Shown: piece after piece, positions 9,043 through 15,876 of the stretch
Numbering within the stretch: position 1 is the stretch's first letter
Layout of the letters: each line of letters opens with the position of its first letter
Assembly: GCF_001693815.1 (NCBI RefSeq)
Contig: NZ_MBQD01000022.1
Span: forward strand, 238,780 to 302,779
Direction: 5' to 3'
Length of the DNA: 64,000 nt
DNA from: Tessaracoccus lapidicaptus
GTDB taxonomy: Bacteria; Actinomycetota; Actinomycetes; Propionibacteriales; Propionibacteriaceae
The notes under the pieces: model-generated
Seen by the model: only the letters and a program-made list of their open reading frames with translations
Databases searched by the model: none
Told to the model about the DNA's origin: nothing
Translations under genes and position numbers: made by a program

Positions 9043-9180
9043 CTACCGCCGGCCCCGGCCCGCGGGACGTCCGCCCCTGCCGTGGACCGCCGCGAGCTCG
9101 AGGATCTCCTCGGCCGCGGAGGCGACGGCGGCGATGAGCTCGTGGTCGTCGCGCAGGTCCGTGGCCACGTGGGCGACCAC
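9043..9180 (-). CDS. Short coding-like frame, unknown
   Basis: I do not recognise this product. A frame of about 45 residues begins at a GTG just after the PqqD-like gene. It reads as a hydrophilic helix (HVATDLRDDHELIAAVASAA), and nearly every third codon position is G or C, which argues for real coding. It may be a small gene at the end of the HprK/PqqD group or the 3' remnant of a larger gene. Its neighbours upstream are clearly damaged. Confidence 0.35.
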   Translation of the reverse strand: MVAHVATDLRDDHELIAAVASAAEEILELAAVHGRGGRPAGRGRR

Positions 9181-9190
9181 CCTCGCCGCG

Positions 9191-9451
9191 TCAGGCGTCG
9201 ATCGCGATGAGGCCGTGGCCGGCCAGCTCCCGCAGCTGAGCCGCCACGGCCTCCGTCGTGTCCTGGTCCGGCGGGGCGCCGAACAGTGCTACGAGCCGTG
9301 CCTCGATGGAGTCACTCGGCAGCGGGCCGTCGGCCAGCATCTCGAGGATCGCGCCGGCCACCGGCCCCAGCCGGAAGACGCGGGAACCCATGAGCGCGAC
9401 CGACTCGCCGTCGACGGTGAGGACGTCGCTCAGCGGGCCCCGGCGGATCAC
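9191..9451 (-). CDS. PqqD-like peptide-recognition/chaperone family protein
   Basis: An 86-residue protein with the PqqD-like fold pattern, including LMGSRVFRLGPVAGAILEML and LRELAGHGLIAID. Such proteins usually act as recognition modules beside HPr-kinase-like or radical-SAM partners. The GTG at 9451 is chosen because GGGGAGG lies six bases upstream, and it overlaps the stop of the preceding HprK-like fragment (GTGA). The frame is intact, but its upstream partner is truncated, so it may be a relic without function. Confidence 0.6.
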   Translation of the reverse strand: MIRRGPLSDVLTVDGESVALMGSRVFRLGPVAGAILEMLADGPLPSDSIEARLVALFGAPPDQDTTEAVAAQLRELAGHGLIAIDA

Positions 9452-9806
9452 GGCGCCTCCCCGTCCAGCACGGCGCGGCACCAGGACAGCACCTGCGCTG
9501 ACTCGCCGTACTCGACCAGCCGGCAGCCGACGGCGGCGTGCAGGTCCGCCAACAGGTGCAGCGGTCGCGGCAGCGCCGACAGCGACGACGTCTCCGGGGT
9601 CACGGCCATGATCGTGTCCAGGACGCCCAGGTCGGTGAACGTCGCGGTGGCGCGGCCGGGGGTGCGGCGCAGGACGACGAGTCCCGCGACGTGCGCGGCC
9701 TCCGGGGCGTGGCCGAGCCCGAGCTCGTCGGGTGCGTGCTCGCGCTTCGGCGGGACTCCGTCCGGGGCCAGGGTCACCGGCTTGGGGTACGGCCGCACGG
9801 CCCAGC
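9448..9806 (-). pseudogene. HPr-kinase-like protein, C-terminal fragment
   Basis: About 119 residues starting GWAVRPYPKPVTL and ending LSWCRAVLDGEAP. They resemble the C-terminal end of the HprK-like kinases encoded beside PqqD-like genes in surface-polysaccharide clusters. No P-loop or N-terminal half is present. The reading frame runs straight into unrelated sequence at about 9805. The stop overlaps the PqqD-like start as in an intact pair. The family call rests on the PYPKP motif and the context only. Confidence 0.5.
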
Positions 9807-9940
9807 CGCGAAGTGGACCACGGCGTCGTGCCCGCCGACCAGCTCGTCCACGACCGACGGGTCCGTCACGGAGCCCTCCACGAGGGAGAACCGTGCGGGG
9901 TCCAGGCCTGCGAGGTTGGCCGGGTTGCCCGCGTAGGTTC
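9804..9940 (-). pseudogene. rmlB: dTDP-glucose 4,6-dehydratase (RmlB), internal fragment
   Basis: About 45 residues in a third frame read TYAGNPANLAGLD, then RFSLVEGSVTDPSVVDELV, then HDAVVHFAA. This is the conserved N-proximal part of RmlB (TYAGN...NL...DAVVHFAAES), ending exactly where the ESH catalytic-domain signature should follow. Neither the Rossmann start nor the catalytic Tyr-Lys part is present. Both ends abut other gene fragments. Confidence 0.75.
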
Positions 9941-10302
9941 GCGACGCCGACGGTGGCCCCCAGTGCCGTCTTGAAGGCCGTCTCCTGCGGCCCGAGCGGC
10001 GACAGGAAGAGCAGCGACAGCACCACCGTGACGGTGCTCGTCACGGCGAGGGCCGGTCCCAGCCGCTTGAGCCGCCTGATGTAGAAGCGCCGGAACGAGA
10101 TCGTCCCCGTGGTTGCGTGCTCGCGCAGCAGCATCAGCGTGATGATGAAGCCGGAGATCACGAAGAAGACGTCCACGCCGGTGAAGCCGCCGGGCACGGG
10201 CAGGCCGGCGTGCGTGACCATGACCGCGAGCACGGCGACGGCGCGCAGGCCTTGGAGGTCGCGCAGGCGACCGGTGCCGGGAGTGTCGACGGAGGAGGTC
10301 AT
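9938..10302 (-). pseudogene. Acyltransferase-3 family protein, N-terminal fragment
   Basis: The first 120 or so residues of a membrane acyltransferase (OafA/YrhL type). The features are RDLQGLRAVAVLAVMVTHAG, a DVFFVISGFIIT motif, FYIRRLKRLGPAL and one further hydrophobic segment. The family acylates cell-surface sugars. The ATG at 10302 is the expected start. The match stops at ALGATVGVANL and the sequence then becomes rmlB in another frame. Only two or three of the usual ten or more membrane segments remain, so the gene is broken. Confidence 0.8.
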
Positions 10303-10351
10303 GATTCCGTGATCGTAGGTGCTGCCGGGGCGGTTGTCGCACTGCCGAGGC

Positions 10352-10807
10352 TCAGTACAGGCGTCGCCCCTCGTAGCCCATCCAGGCTGCGAACGGCTCC
10401 ACGGCCCGCGACCGCGGCTCATGGACGCGCGCCATGGCGCGGGGAGAGCCCGCGATCTCGTCGTAGAACGCGGCGTCGTCGAAGCCGGCCGCGGCGGCGT
10501 CGTGGCGGTCGGCCGCGAACACCACCCGCGACACCCTCGCCCAGAGCGCCGCCCCCAGGCACATCGGGCACGGTTCGCACGACGCGTAGAGCACGCAGCC
10601 GGTGAGGTCGTGGGTGCCGAGGCCGGCGGCGGCCGCCCGGATCGCCTGCACCTCCGCGTGCGCCGTCGGATCCGGCACGGCGGTCACCCGGTTCACACCC
10701 TCGAAGACCTGCCCCGACGGGGCGACGAGGACGGCGCCGAACGGACCGCCGCCGTCTGTGACGTTCGCGACGGCGAGGTCGATCGCGCGCTGCAGGTGAT
10801 CAGTCAT
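10352..10807 (-). CDS. guaD: Guanine deaminase (cytidine-deaminase fold)
   Basis: Hydrolyses guanine to xanthine and ammonia in purine salvage; cytoplasmic zinc enzyme. The 151 residues contain HAEVQAIRAA (zinc His and proton-shuttle Glu) and PCPMCLGA (two zinc Cys). The GFDDAAFYDEI segment and the aromatic C terminus FAAWMGYEGRRLY are typical of the short Bacillus-type GuaD rather than tRNA adenosine deaminase. The ATG at 10807 follows an AGGAGGG-like site. It stands alone between the damaged polysaccharide genes and a tandem repeat. Confidence 0.85.
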   Translation of the reverse strand: MTDHLQRAIDLAVANVTDGGGPFGAVLVAPSGQVFEGVNRVTAVPDPTAHAEVQAIRAAAAGLGTHDLTGCVLYASCEPCPMCLGAALWARVSRVVFAADRHDAAAAGFDDAAFYDEIAGSPRAMARVHEPRSRAVEPFAAWMGYEGRRLY

Positions 10808-10864
10808 CGAGCCCTCCTGGTCCTCACTGTAGTGAGTCTGGGGAGAGGGATCGCCGCCTGCGGC

Positions 10865-11060
10865 GACGGCTTCGAGACTCGGGCGCGACGGCGTTGCCGT
10901 CGGCCCGCGACCTCAGCGAACGGGGAGGGTGACGGCTTCGAGACTCGGGCGCGACGGCGTTGCCGTCGGCCCGCGACCTCAGCGAACGGGGAGGGTGGCG
11001 GCTTCGAGACCGGGGCGCGACGGCGTTGCCGTCGGCCCGCGACCTCAGCGAACGGTGGCC
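10865..11060. repeat. 66-bp tandem repeat, nearly three copies
   Basis: Units start at 10865, 10931 and 10997, exactly 66 bp apart, and differ at only a few bases. A partial copy runs into the 3' end of the neighbouring dehydrogenase gene (stop at 11068). Each unit holds the dyad GACGGCGTTGCCGTC and the segment CGCGACCTCAGCGAACGG. The period is a multiple of three, and the frames stay open on the + strand, but no start or known protein is seen. I take it as non-coding. Confidence 0.9.
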
Positions 11061-11067
11061 CGCGACC

Positions 11068-12675
11068 TCAGCGAGCGGTCGCCAGCAACGCCTCCTCGGC
11101 CTCCTTGGTCCACACCCCGTTGTTCAGCTTCGCCGCGACCTCCGGCAGCTTCTCCGGCATGTCGACCAGTCGCGTCAGTGGCAGGTCGTGCAGCGACGGG
11201 AACACCATGATCTTCCCGCCGGAGGTCCGGTTCATCACCGACTCGATCGCATCCCGGAACCCGGCCATGCCGGTGACGGCGTCGAGGGAGATGTGCGTGT
11301 CGATGATCCCCTCCTCGATCTTGCGCAGCACCGTGCGCATGTCGGAGACGTCCGAGCCGGAGGTGCCGAGCATGAAGATGCGGCGCTCGATGATCGCCTG
11401 CAGGTCGAACTCGCCGGTGGTGCCGGCCGGGATGCCGGCGAAGGCGTTGATGATCGCGCCCTCGGCGGCCAGGTCCACGGCCTGCGCGACGAGCGCGGGC
11501 ACGGGCACCATGCACGAGAGGTGCGTGTAGCCGGGCTCGAGCTTTGTGGTGCCAGTGTTGATGATGGTGAGCTCGACGCCGGCCTTCTCCGCGACCGGAC
11601 GCGTGAGCGACTCGAGGTGCGCGAGCCGATCATCGCTGAGGTCCGTCCCCGCGACGGTGATGCCCGCGATCCCCGACGTCAGGGCCCGCATCGTGTGCAT
11701 CTGTCCCATCGGGCCGGCGGCGCCGATGATCGCGACCTTGTCGCCCTCCCGGATCTCGCCGTTGGCGGGGATCCACGCGTAGCCGTCGGCAGGATCCTCG
11801 CCGGTGGTGCCGCAGAAGCGGATGAAGTCGTAGTGGACGCGGCCGATGTCGATCTTGACCGGGCCCTCGATCACCTCGCCGGCCAGCACGACGCACAGCA
11901 CGCCGCGCATGCCCAGCAGACCGCCGAGCGCCTCCAACGCCGCGACATCGGATCCCCGGTACACGATGTCGTCGAACGCCTGCCCCTCCAGGCCGGCGAT
12001 CCCGGAGGCGTCGATCCGCACCACCTCGGCGGGCGTGTGTGTCGCGGTGAGCTCGTCGATGCCGGCGACATCGCCCACCACCAGCATCCGGCCCCCCGCC
12101 TTGGGATGGTTGCGCTCCGCCCACGCGTAGGACCCCTCGACGGTGGCCCACGGCTCGATGAGGCCGACGGCGGCCGCGGACGGGCCGTCGGAGACGTGGA
12201 TGAGGAACTTCTCCCCGTCCGGCGCCACGACGCAGCGCTCGTCGACGACGACGTACTCCTGCAGCGCGCCGTCGAAGTTGTAGCCGAACGCGCCGTTCGA
12301 CTTGGGCGTCTTGAGGTGCTTCCAGTCGGCCTGCACGAGCACCCGGTCGCCGACGGCGAAGTGGGTCACCTGGTCGCCGACGGCGACGATGCGGGCCACG
12401 GGCTCGTGCCCGGGAACCACCGGCGCGGCGCCGGGGTGGTAGCTCGGGATCTCGGCGAGCGCGTCCAGATCGATGCCGGAGACGACGTCGGCCTTGCGCG
12501 GGTGGGAGTCGAACGCGTGGAGCAGCTTGGTGTCGCTGAAGCAGATGCCGCAGGCCTCCACCTTGAGCAGCAGCTGAGTGGGGCCGACGGGGTCGACCGC
12601 CTTGCTCTCGTTGTGGATGAACTCATCCACCCCGGTGATCTGGATGGCGTGCTGCGTGGCCGGGATCTCCGTCAC
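11068..12675 (-). CDS. Zinc-type alcohol/polyol dehydrogenase, long form
   Basis: Medium-chain dehydrogenase of about 535 residues, longer than the usual 340-400. The N-terminal GroES-like domain has EACGICFSDTKLLHAF and VVPGHEPVARIVAVGD (zinc ligands). The Rossmann part has VAIIGAAGPMGQMHTMRA. Relatives lie in sugar-alcohol loci and oxidise polyols or reduce sugar phosphates. The GTG at 12675 is preferred because GAAGGAG lies five bases upstream; an ATG seven codons earlier has no such site. It is divergent from a SorC-type regulator that probably controls it. The substrate cannot be read from the sequence. Confidence 0.8.
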   Translation of the reverse strand: MTEIPATQHAIQITGVDEFIHNESKAVDPVGPTQLLLKVEACGICFSDTKLLHAFDSHPRKADVVSGIDLDALAEIPSYHPGAAPVVPGHEPVARIVAVGDQVTHFAVGDRVLVQADWKHLKTPKSNGAFGYNFDGALQEYVVVDERCVVAPDGEKFLIHVSDGPSAAAVGLIEPWATVEGSYAWAERNHPKAGGRMLVVGDVAGIDELTATHTPAEVVRIDASGIAGLEGQAFDDIVYRGSDVAALEALGGLLGMRGVLCVVLAGEVIEGPVKIDIGRVHYDFIRFCGTTGEDPADGYAWIPANGEIREGDKVAIIGAAGPMGQMHTMRALTSGIAGITVAGTDLSDDRLAHLESLTRPVAEKAGVELTIINTGTTKLEPGYTHLSCMVPVPALVAQAVDLAAEGAIINAFAGIPAGTTGEFDLQAIIERRIFMLGTSGSDVSDMRTVLRKIEEGIIDTHISLDAVTGMAGFRDAIESVMNRTSGGKIMVFPSLHDLPLTRLVDMPEKLPEVAAKLNNGVWTKEAEEALLATAR

Positions 12676-12762
12676 TGCTACTCCTTCGTGGCGCATGGCT
12701 CGGGCTTGTCGACACTGAATCTATGCCCGCCGCCACCGCGTGAGAAGCTATCGGCAGACGAT

Positions 12763-12776
12763 TGGGCATCTGCCCA
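12763..12776. promoter_or_regulatory. Candidate SorC-family operator
   Basis: TGGGCATCTGCCCA is an interrupted perfect palindrome (6-2-6) in the gap between the divergent dehydrogenase and SorC regulator. A second dyad, GCCCGCCGCC (12725-12734) and its complement (12778-12787), brackets it. The assignment to SorC rests on position only. Confidence 0.45.
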
Positions 12777-12814
12777 CGGCGGCGGGCGCCGCCGGAGGCG
12801 ACGAGGAGGCGCGC

Positions 12815-13753
12815 GTGGTACTCACTCCCGGGGCCGGGGACCTCGACCTGGCCGTGCGCGCTGCGTGGCTCTACTACGAGGACGGCCTGACCCAGGCCCA
12901 GGTGGCGGCGCGGCTGTTCGTGTCGCGGCAGACCGTAGGACGGCTGCTGGAGACGGCGCGTCAGCAGGGCATCGTGCGGATCGAGATGGACGCCAACTAC
13001 CTCGCGGCGCTCGGCCTCGCCAACGCGCTGCGTGACCGCACCCCGCTCACCGACGCCGTCGTCGTCCCGACCCTGGGCGGCACCCTCACCAGAGAGCGCA
13101 CCAATGAGCGGGTGGCGGCGGCCCTGGCCGCCTACGTCCGCCGTTTCCTGCGCCCGGGAGTGGTGGTGGGCGTGGGCTGGGCGGACACCGTCGCGCGGGC
13201 GCTGACGATGCTCTCGGCCGAGTCGCTGGAAGGGGTGACCCTGGCGTCGGCGGCCGGCACGATCGACAACGTGGCCCAACTGGTCTCGGAGAACCCGACG
13301 GCGGTGCGCCGCCTGCGCACCGTCCCGTCCCCGCTGTTCGTGTCCAGCGTCGAGCTGGCGGAGTCGCTGCTCGCGGAGGACACCGTCGCGACCGTGTTCG
13401 AGCTGGCCCGCAGCGCCACCCTCACCCTCACCGGCGTGGGGGCCGTGCGGCCGGGCGGTTCCGCGGTGCGCACCGGCATGGTGACCGACGACGACGTCGC
13501 GGCCTATGCCGCAGCCGGGGCGGTGGGCGACATGATCGGCCAGTGGTTCGGCCGCCGGGGAGAGATCATCGACGGCCCTGTCTCCGGCCGCGCCGTCACC
13601 TTGGGCCTCGACGCGCTGCGGGCGTTGCCGAACGTCGTCGGGGTGGCCGCGGGTGAGGACAAGATCGACGCCATCAGGGGCGCCATCGCGGGCCGCTACC
13701 TCGACGTGCTGGTCACGGACGAGCCGACGGCGCAGGCCCTGCTCGGCCGCTAG
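12815..13753 (+). CDS. SorC/DeoR-type sugar-binding transcriptional regulator
   Basis: DNA-binding regulator with an N-terminal helix-turn-helix (YYEDGLTQAQVAARLFVSRQ) and a C-terminal sugar-phosphate-binding domain (VVGVGWADTVARAL and VVGVAAGEDKIDAIRGAI). This is the usual SorC architecture. The GTG at 12815 is chosen because GAGGAGG lies five bases upstream; a GTG 25 codons earlier lacks a site and adds a tail not expected in the family. It probably responds to a phosphorylated sugar or polyol made or used by the divergent dehydrogenase. Its TAG stop lies in CTAG, shared with the convergent ThuA-like gene. Confidence 0.88.
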   Translation: MVLTPGAGDLDLAVRAAWLYYEDGLTQAQVAARLFVSRQTVGRLLETARQQGIVRIEMDANYLAALGLANALRDRTPLTDAVVVPTLGGTLTRERTNERVAAALAAYVRRFLRPGVVVGVGWADTVARALTMLSAESLEGVTLASAAGTIDNVAQLVSENPTAVRRLRTVPSPLFVSSVELAESLLAEDTVATVFELARSATLTLTGVGAVRPGGSAVRTGMVTDDDVAAYAAAGAVGDMIGQWFGRRGEIIDGPVSGRAVTLGLDALRALPNVVGVAAGEDKIDAIRGAIAGRYLDVLVTDEPTAQALLGR

Positions 13754-14409
13754 CTGCCGTCGAGGCCGATCGCCCAGCGGGCCAGGTTGCGGATGAGGTC
13801 GCGGTGCCCGGGCGACCGGTACGAGCGCTCGTCGTGGCCGAGCACGTCCACCGCCACGCGGGCGTTCCGATGGTGGCGCAGCCATGCCGTCGGCTCCGGC
13901 CCGTGGGTTCCCTCGTGGGTGGCCACCACCTCGCGACTGCCGACGAACTGCAGGCTCAGGTATCGCTCGTCCTGGACGTCGAATGCCGAGTCGGGTACGC
14001 CGCCCAGGGCTTGCCGGTGCACGGTCGTGACCGAGTGCTCCGGATGCCACGACCCGCCGGGCACCCAGATGGCGCCGACGGCGGCCGCCCAGTCGGGGTA
14101 GTCGCGCAGGCTCGCCACCGCGATGTGCATCGCGAGGATGCCTATGCCCCGGTCCAGGGCGGCAGTGAGGGCGGCGGCCCCCGGATGGTCCAGCGGGAGC
14201 CGCTCGTCGGTGTCCGTCCACGGGTCGCCCGCGTTGACCACCAGCAGCTCGACACCGTCTAGGGCCGCGAGGGCGTGGTCGACGTCGTGGTCCACGGCGA
14301 CGTCGAATCCGGCCCCGGTCAGGATCTCCGCCAGCAGGTCGGAGGTGGCCGCGAAGGGGTGCCAGGGGTCCGCGTACCTGCCGGACCCGCTGGCGATCAG
14401 TGCACGCAT
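13750..14409 (-). CDS. ThuA-like domain protein
   Basis: A 219-residue protein of the ThuA-like (class I glutamine-amidotransferase-like) fold. Visible family features are an N-terminal strand MRALIASGSG, LLVVNAGDPW, GIGILAMHIA and VGAIWVPGGSWHPEHSVTTV. ThuA relatives occur in trehalose and other sugar pathways, but the reaction is not settled. It lies 3 bp after the flavin oxidoreductase gene, so the two probably form one transcript. Its stop codon shares the CTAG with the SorC regulator. Confidence 0.75.
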   Translation of the reverse strand: MRALIASGSGRYADPWHPFAATSDLLAEILTGAGFDVAVDHDVDHALAALDGVELLVVNAGDPWTDTDERLPLDHPGAAALTAALDRGIGILAMHIAVASLRDYPDWAAAVGAIWVPGGSWHPEHSVTTVHRQALGGVPDSAFDVQDERYLSLQFVGSREVVATHEGTHGPEPTAWLRHHRNARVAVDVLGHDERSYRSPGHRDLIRNLARWAIGLDGS

Positions 14410-14412
14410 GCC

Positions 14413-15489
14413 TCAGTCGGCCACGAGCTGCGGCCAGCCGGTGGCGAAATACTCGACGAACGGCTCGCCGACCGTGTTGTCGCGGAGGCTCTGGCGCGTG
14501 ACCGGGAAGGTCGGGCCCGCGTAGTCGCCGTCGGCGAGGATCCGCTCGGCGATGAACTGGTCGGCGATCGCGGCGCGCCCGATGTCGACGAAGTCTGCGC
14601 CGGTGGCCAACGCCGCGCGGGCCGACGGCCCGTCGACGACCTTGCCCGCGATCCCCAGGCGGGTGTCGCCGCGCGGCAGGTCGACGAAGTGCGTGACCAG
14701 CGGGGCCGCCGACGCGTGCGCGCCCTCGGGCAGCTTTGTGACGTCCCACAGCGACAGGTCGAGGTGGTCGAGTTGACCCTCGCGCATCAGGTCGGCGCTC
14801 AGCTGCACCATCTCGTCGGTGGTCAGGCCGAAGCGCTCCGTCGACAGGCGCAGGCCGACGTGGAACTGCGGCGACGTCGCGGCGCGAACGGCGTCGATGG
14901 TGTCGCGGATGACGCGCGCCTTGCCCTCCAGACTGCCGCCGTAGCCGTCGTCGCGGACGTTGCGACCGTCGAGGAACTGGCACAGCAGATAGCCGTGGGC
15001 TCCGTGCAGCTGCACGCCGTCGAATCCTGCCCGCTCCGCCCGGGCCGCGGCCGAGGCGAAATCGTCGACCAGACCGTGGATCTCGTCGACGGTGAGGGCG
15101 CGGGCCCCCGTCTCCGTATCCTCGTAGGGCGCGACCAACGGCTCGCCGGAGATGGCGGTGCTGCCCTTCGATCCGCCGTGCTGCAGCTGCACCAGCGACG
15201 CGGCACCCGCCAGGCGGAGCCCGGAGGCGAGGCGCTCGAGGCCGGGGAGTTGGGCGTCGTCGCTGACGCCGAGCTGACCGTCCCAGGCCTTGCCCGCCTG
15301 CGCGACATAGGCCGCCGCGGTCATCACCATGCCGAACCCGTGCCGCGCCCGGGCCAGGAGCCAGTCGATCTCCATGTCCGACAACGAGCCGTCGGGATTG
15401 GACTGCTTGTTCGTGAGGGGGGCCAGGGCGAGCCGGTTGCGCCAGGCCACGCCGTGAGCGAACTGGATGGGGTCGGAAAGTTGTGTCAC
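14413..15489 (-). CDS. NADH:flavin oxidoreductase, Old Yellow Enzyme family
   Basis: FMN-dependent TIM-barrel oxidoreductase of 358 residues. Family signs are NRLALAPLTN, the DGVQLHGAHGYLLCQFLDGR motif (substrate His and Asn region), a DDGYGGSLEGKARVI segment and GADFVDIGRAAIADQ near the C terminus. The natural substrate is unknown; relatives reduce activated alkenes. The GTG at 15489 gives the family N terminus; upstream codons are unlike the family. It faces a small DUF5302-like gene with about 50 bp between. Confidence 0.85.
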   Translation of the reverse strand: MTQLSDPIQFAHGVAWRNRLALAPLTNKQSNPDGSLSDMEIDWLLARARHGFGMVMTAAAYVAQAGKAWDGQLGVSDDAQLPGLERLASGLRLAGAASLVQLQHGGSKGSTAISGEPLVAPYEDTETGARALTVDEIHGLVDDFASAAARAERAGFDGVQLHGAHGYLLCQFLDGRNVRDDGYGGSLEGKARVIRDTIDAVRAATSPQFHVGLRLSTERFGLTTDEMVQLSADLMREGQLDHLDLSLWDVTKLPEGAHASAAPLVTHFVDLPRGDTRLGIAGKVVDGPSARAALATGADFVDIGRAAIADQFIAERILADGDYAGPTFPVTRQSLRDNTVGEPFVEYFATGWPQLVAD

Positions 15490-15541
15490 ACAACCCAGCG
15501 TAGTCCCGTGCCCGGTGGGGGCGCGGGCGTAGGGTGTCCCC

Positions 15542-15751
15542 ATGTCAGAGTCGGATCAGAAGAACATCGAGACCGAGAACGCGCCCTCGGAGGCACTCGA
15601 TCCCAAGGAGGCCATGCGCCAGGCCCTCGAGCGCAAGAAGCAGGCCGAGCACCTGTCGGCGTCGCAGGGCGTCGACGTCGGCCGCGGGCAGGCGCACGCG
15701 CACGGCAAGGTGGGTGGGAAGCGGCAGTTCCGGCGCAAGTCGGGCGGCTGA
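15542..15751 (+). CDS. Small DUF5302-like protein
   Basis: A 69-residue charged protein with no membrane segment. It has the pattern of the actinobacterial DUF5302 family: an acidic N terminus, MRQALERKKQ in the middle, a Gly/His-rich stretch and the C-terminal ending RQFRRKSGG. No function is known for the family. The ATG at 15542 is the only reasonable start. Hairpins and a bidirectional terminator follow. Confidence 0.8.
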   Translation: MSESDQKNIETENAPSEALDPKEAMRQALERKKQAEHLSASQGVDVGRGQAHAHGKVGGKRQFRRKSGG

Positions 15752-15758
15752 TGCAAAA

Positions 15759-15814
15759 ATCTTCCCCTGGGGCTTCATCTGTGCATATGCACACAAGAAG
15801 CCCTGGAGGAAGAT
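15759..15814 (-). terminator. Hairpin with T-run, second terminator after mutB
   Basis: Arms of 18 bp (15759-15776 and 15797-15814) pair with three mismatches. On the minus strand they are followed at once by TTTTTG. The loop holds a perfect 14-bp palindrome TGTGCATATGCACA (15780-15793). It can end leftward transcripts that pass the first terminator. The inner palindrome could also be a protein-binding site. Confidence 0.65.
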
Positions 15815-15826
15815 GAACGTCGATCA

Positions 15827-15870
15827 CATGACTGTGGCCCGCCCCCCGAGGGGGACGGGCCACAGTCATG
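15827..15870. terminator. Bidirectional terminator between DUF5302-like gene and mutB
   Basis: CATGACTGTGGCCCG and its exact complement form the outer stem, extended by C6/G5 tracts around a GAG loop. It lies between two convergent genes, 6 bp from the mutB stop. Confidence 0.85.
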
Positions 15871-15876
15871 TCCGGG

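Noticed and set aside
10865..11060. CRISPR array or coding repeat
   Set aside because: The 66-bp units are directly joined with no unique spacers and there are no cas genes. The open frames over them lack a start site and any homologous pattern.
15486..15869. Minus-strand frame covering the DUF5302-like gene and its hairpins
   Set aside because: It crosses two clear hairpins and mirrors a better gene on the other strand.
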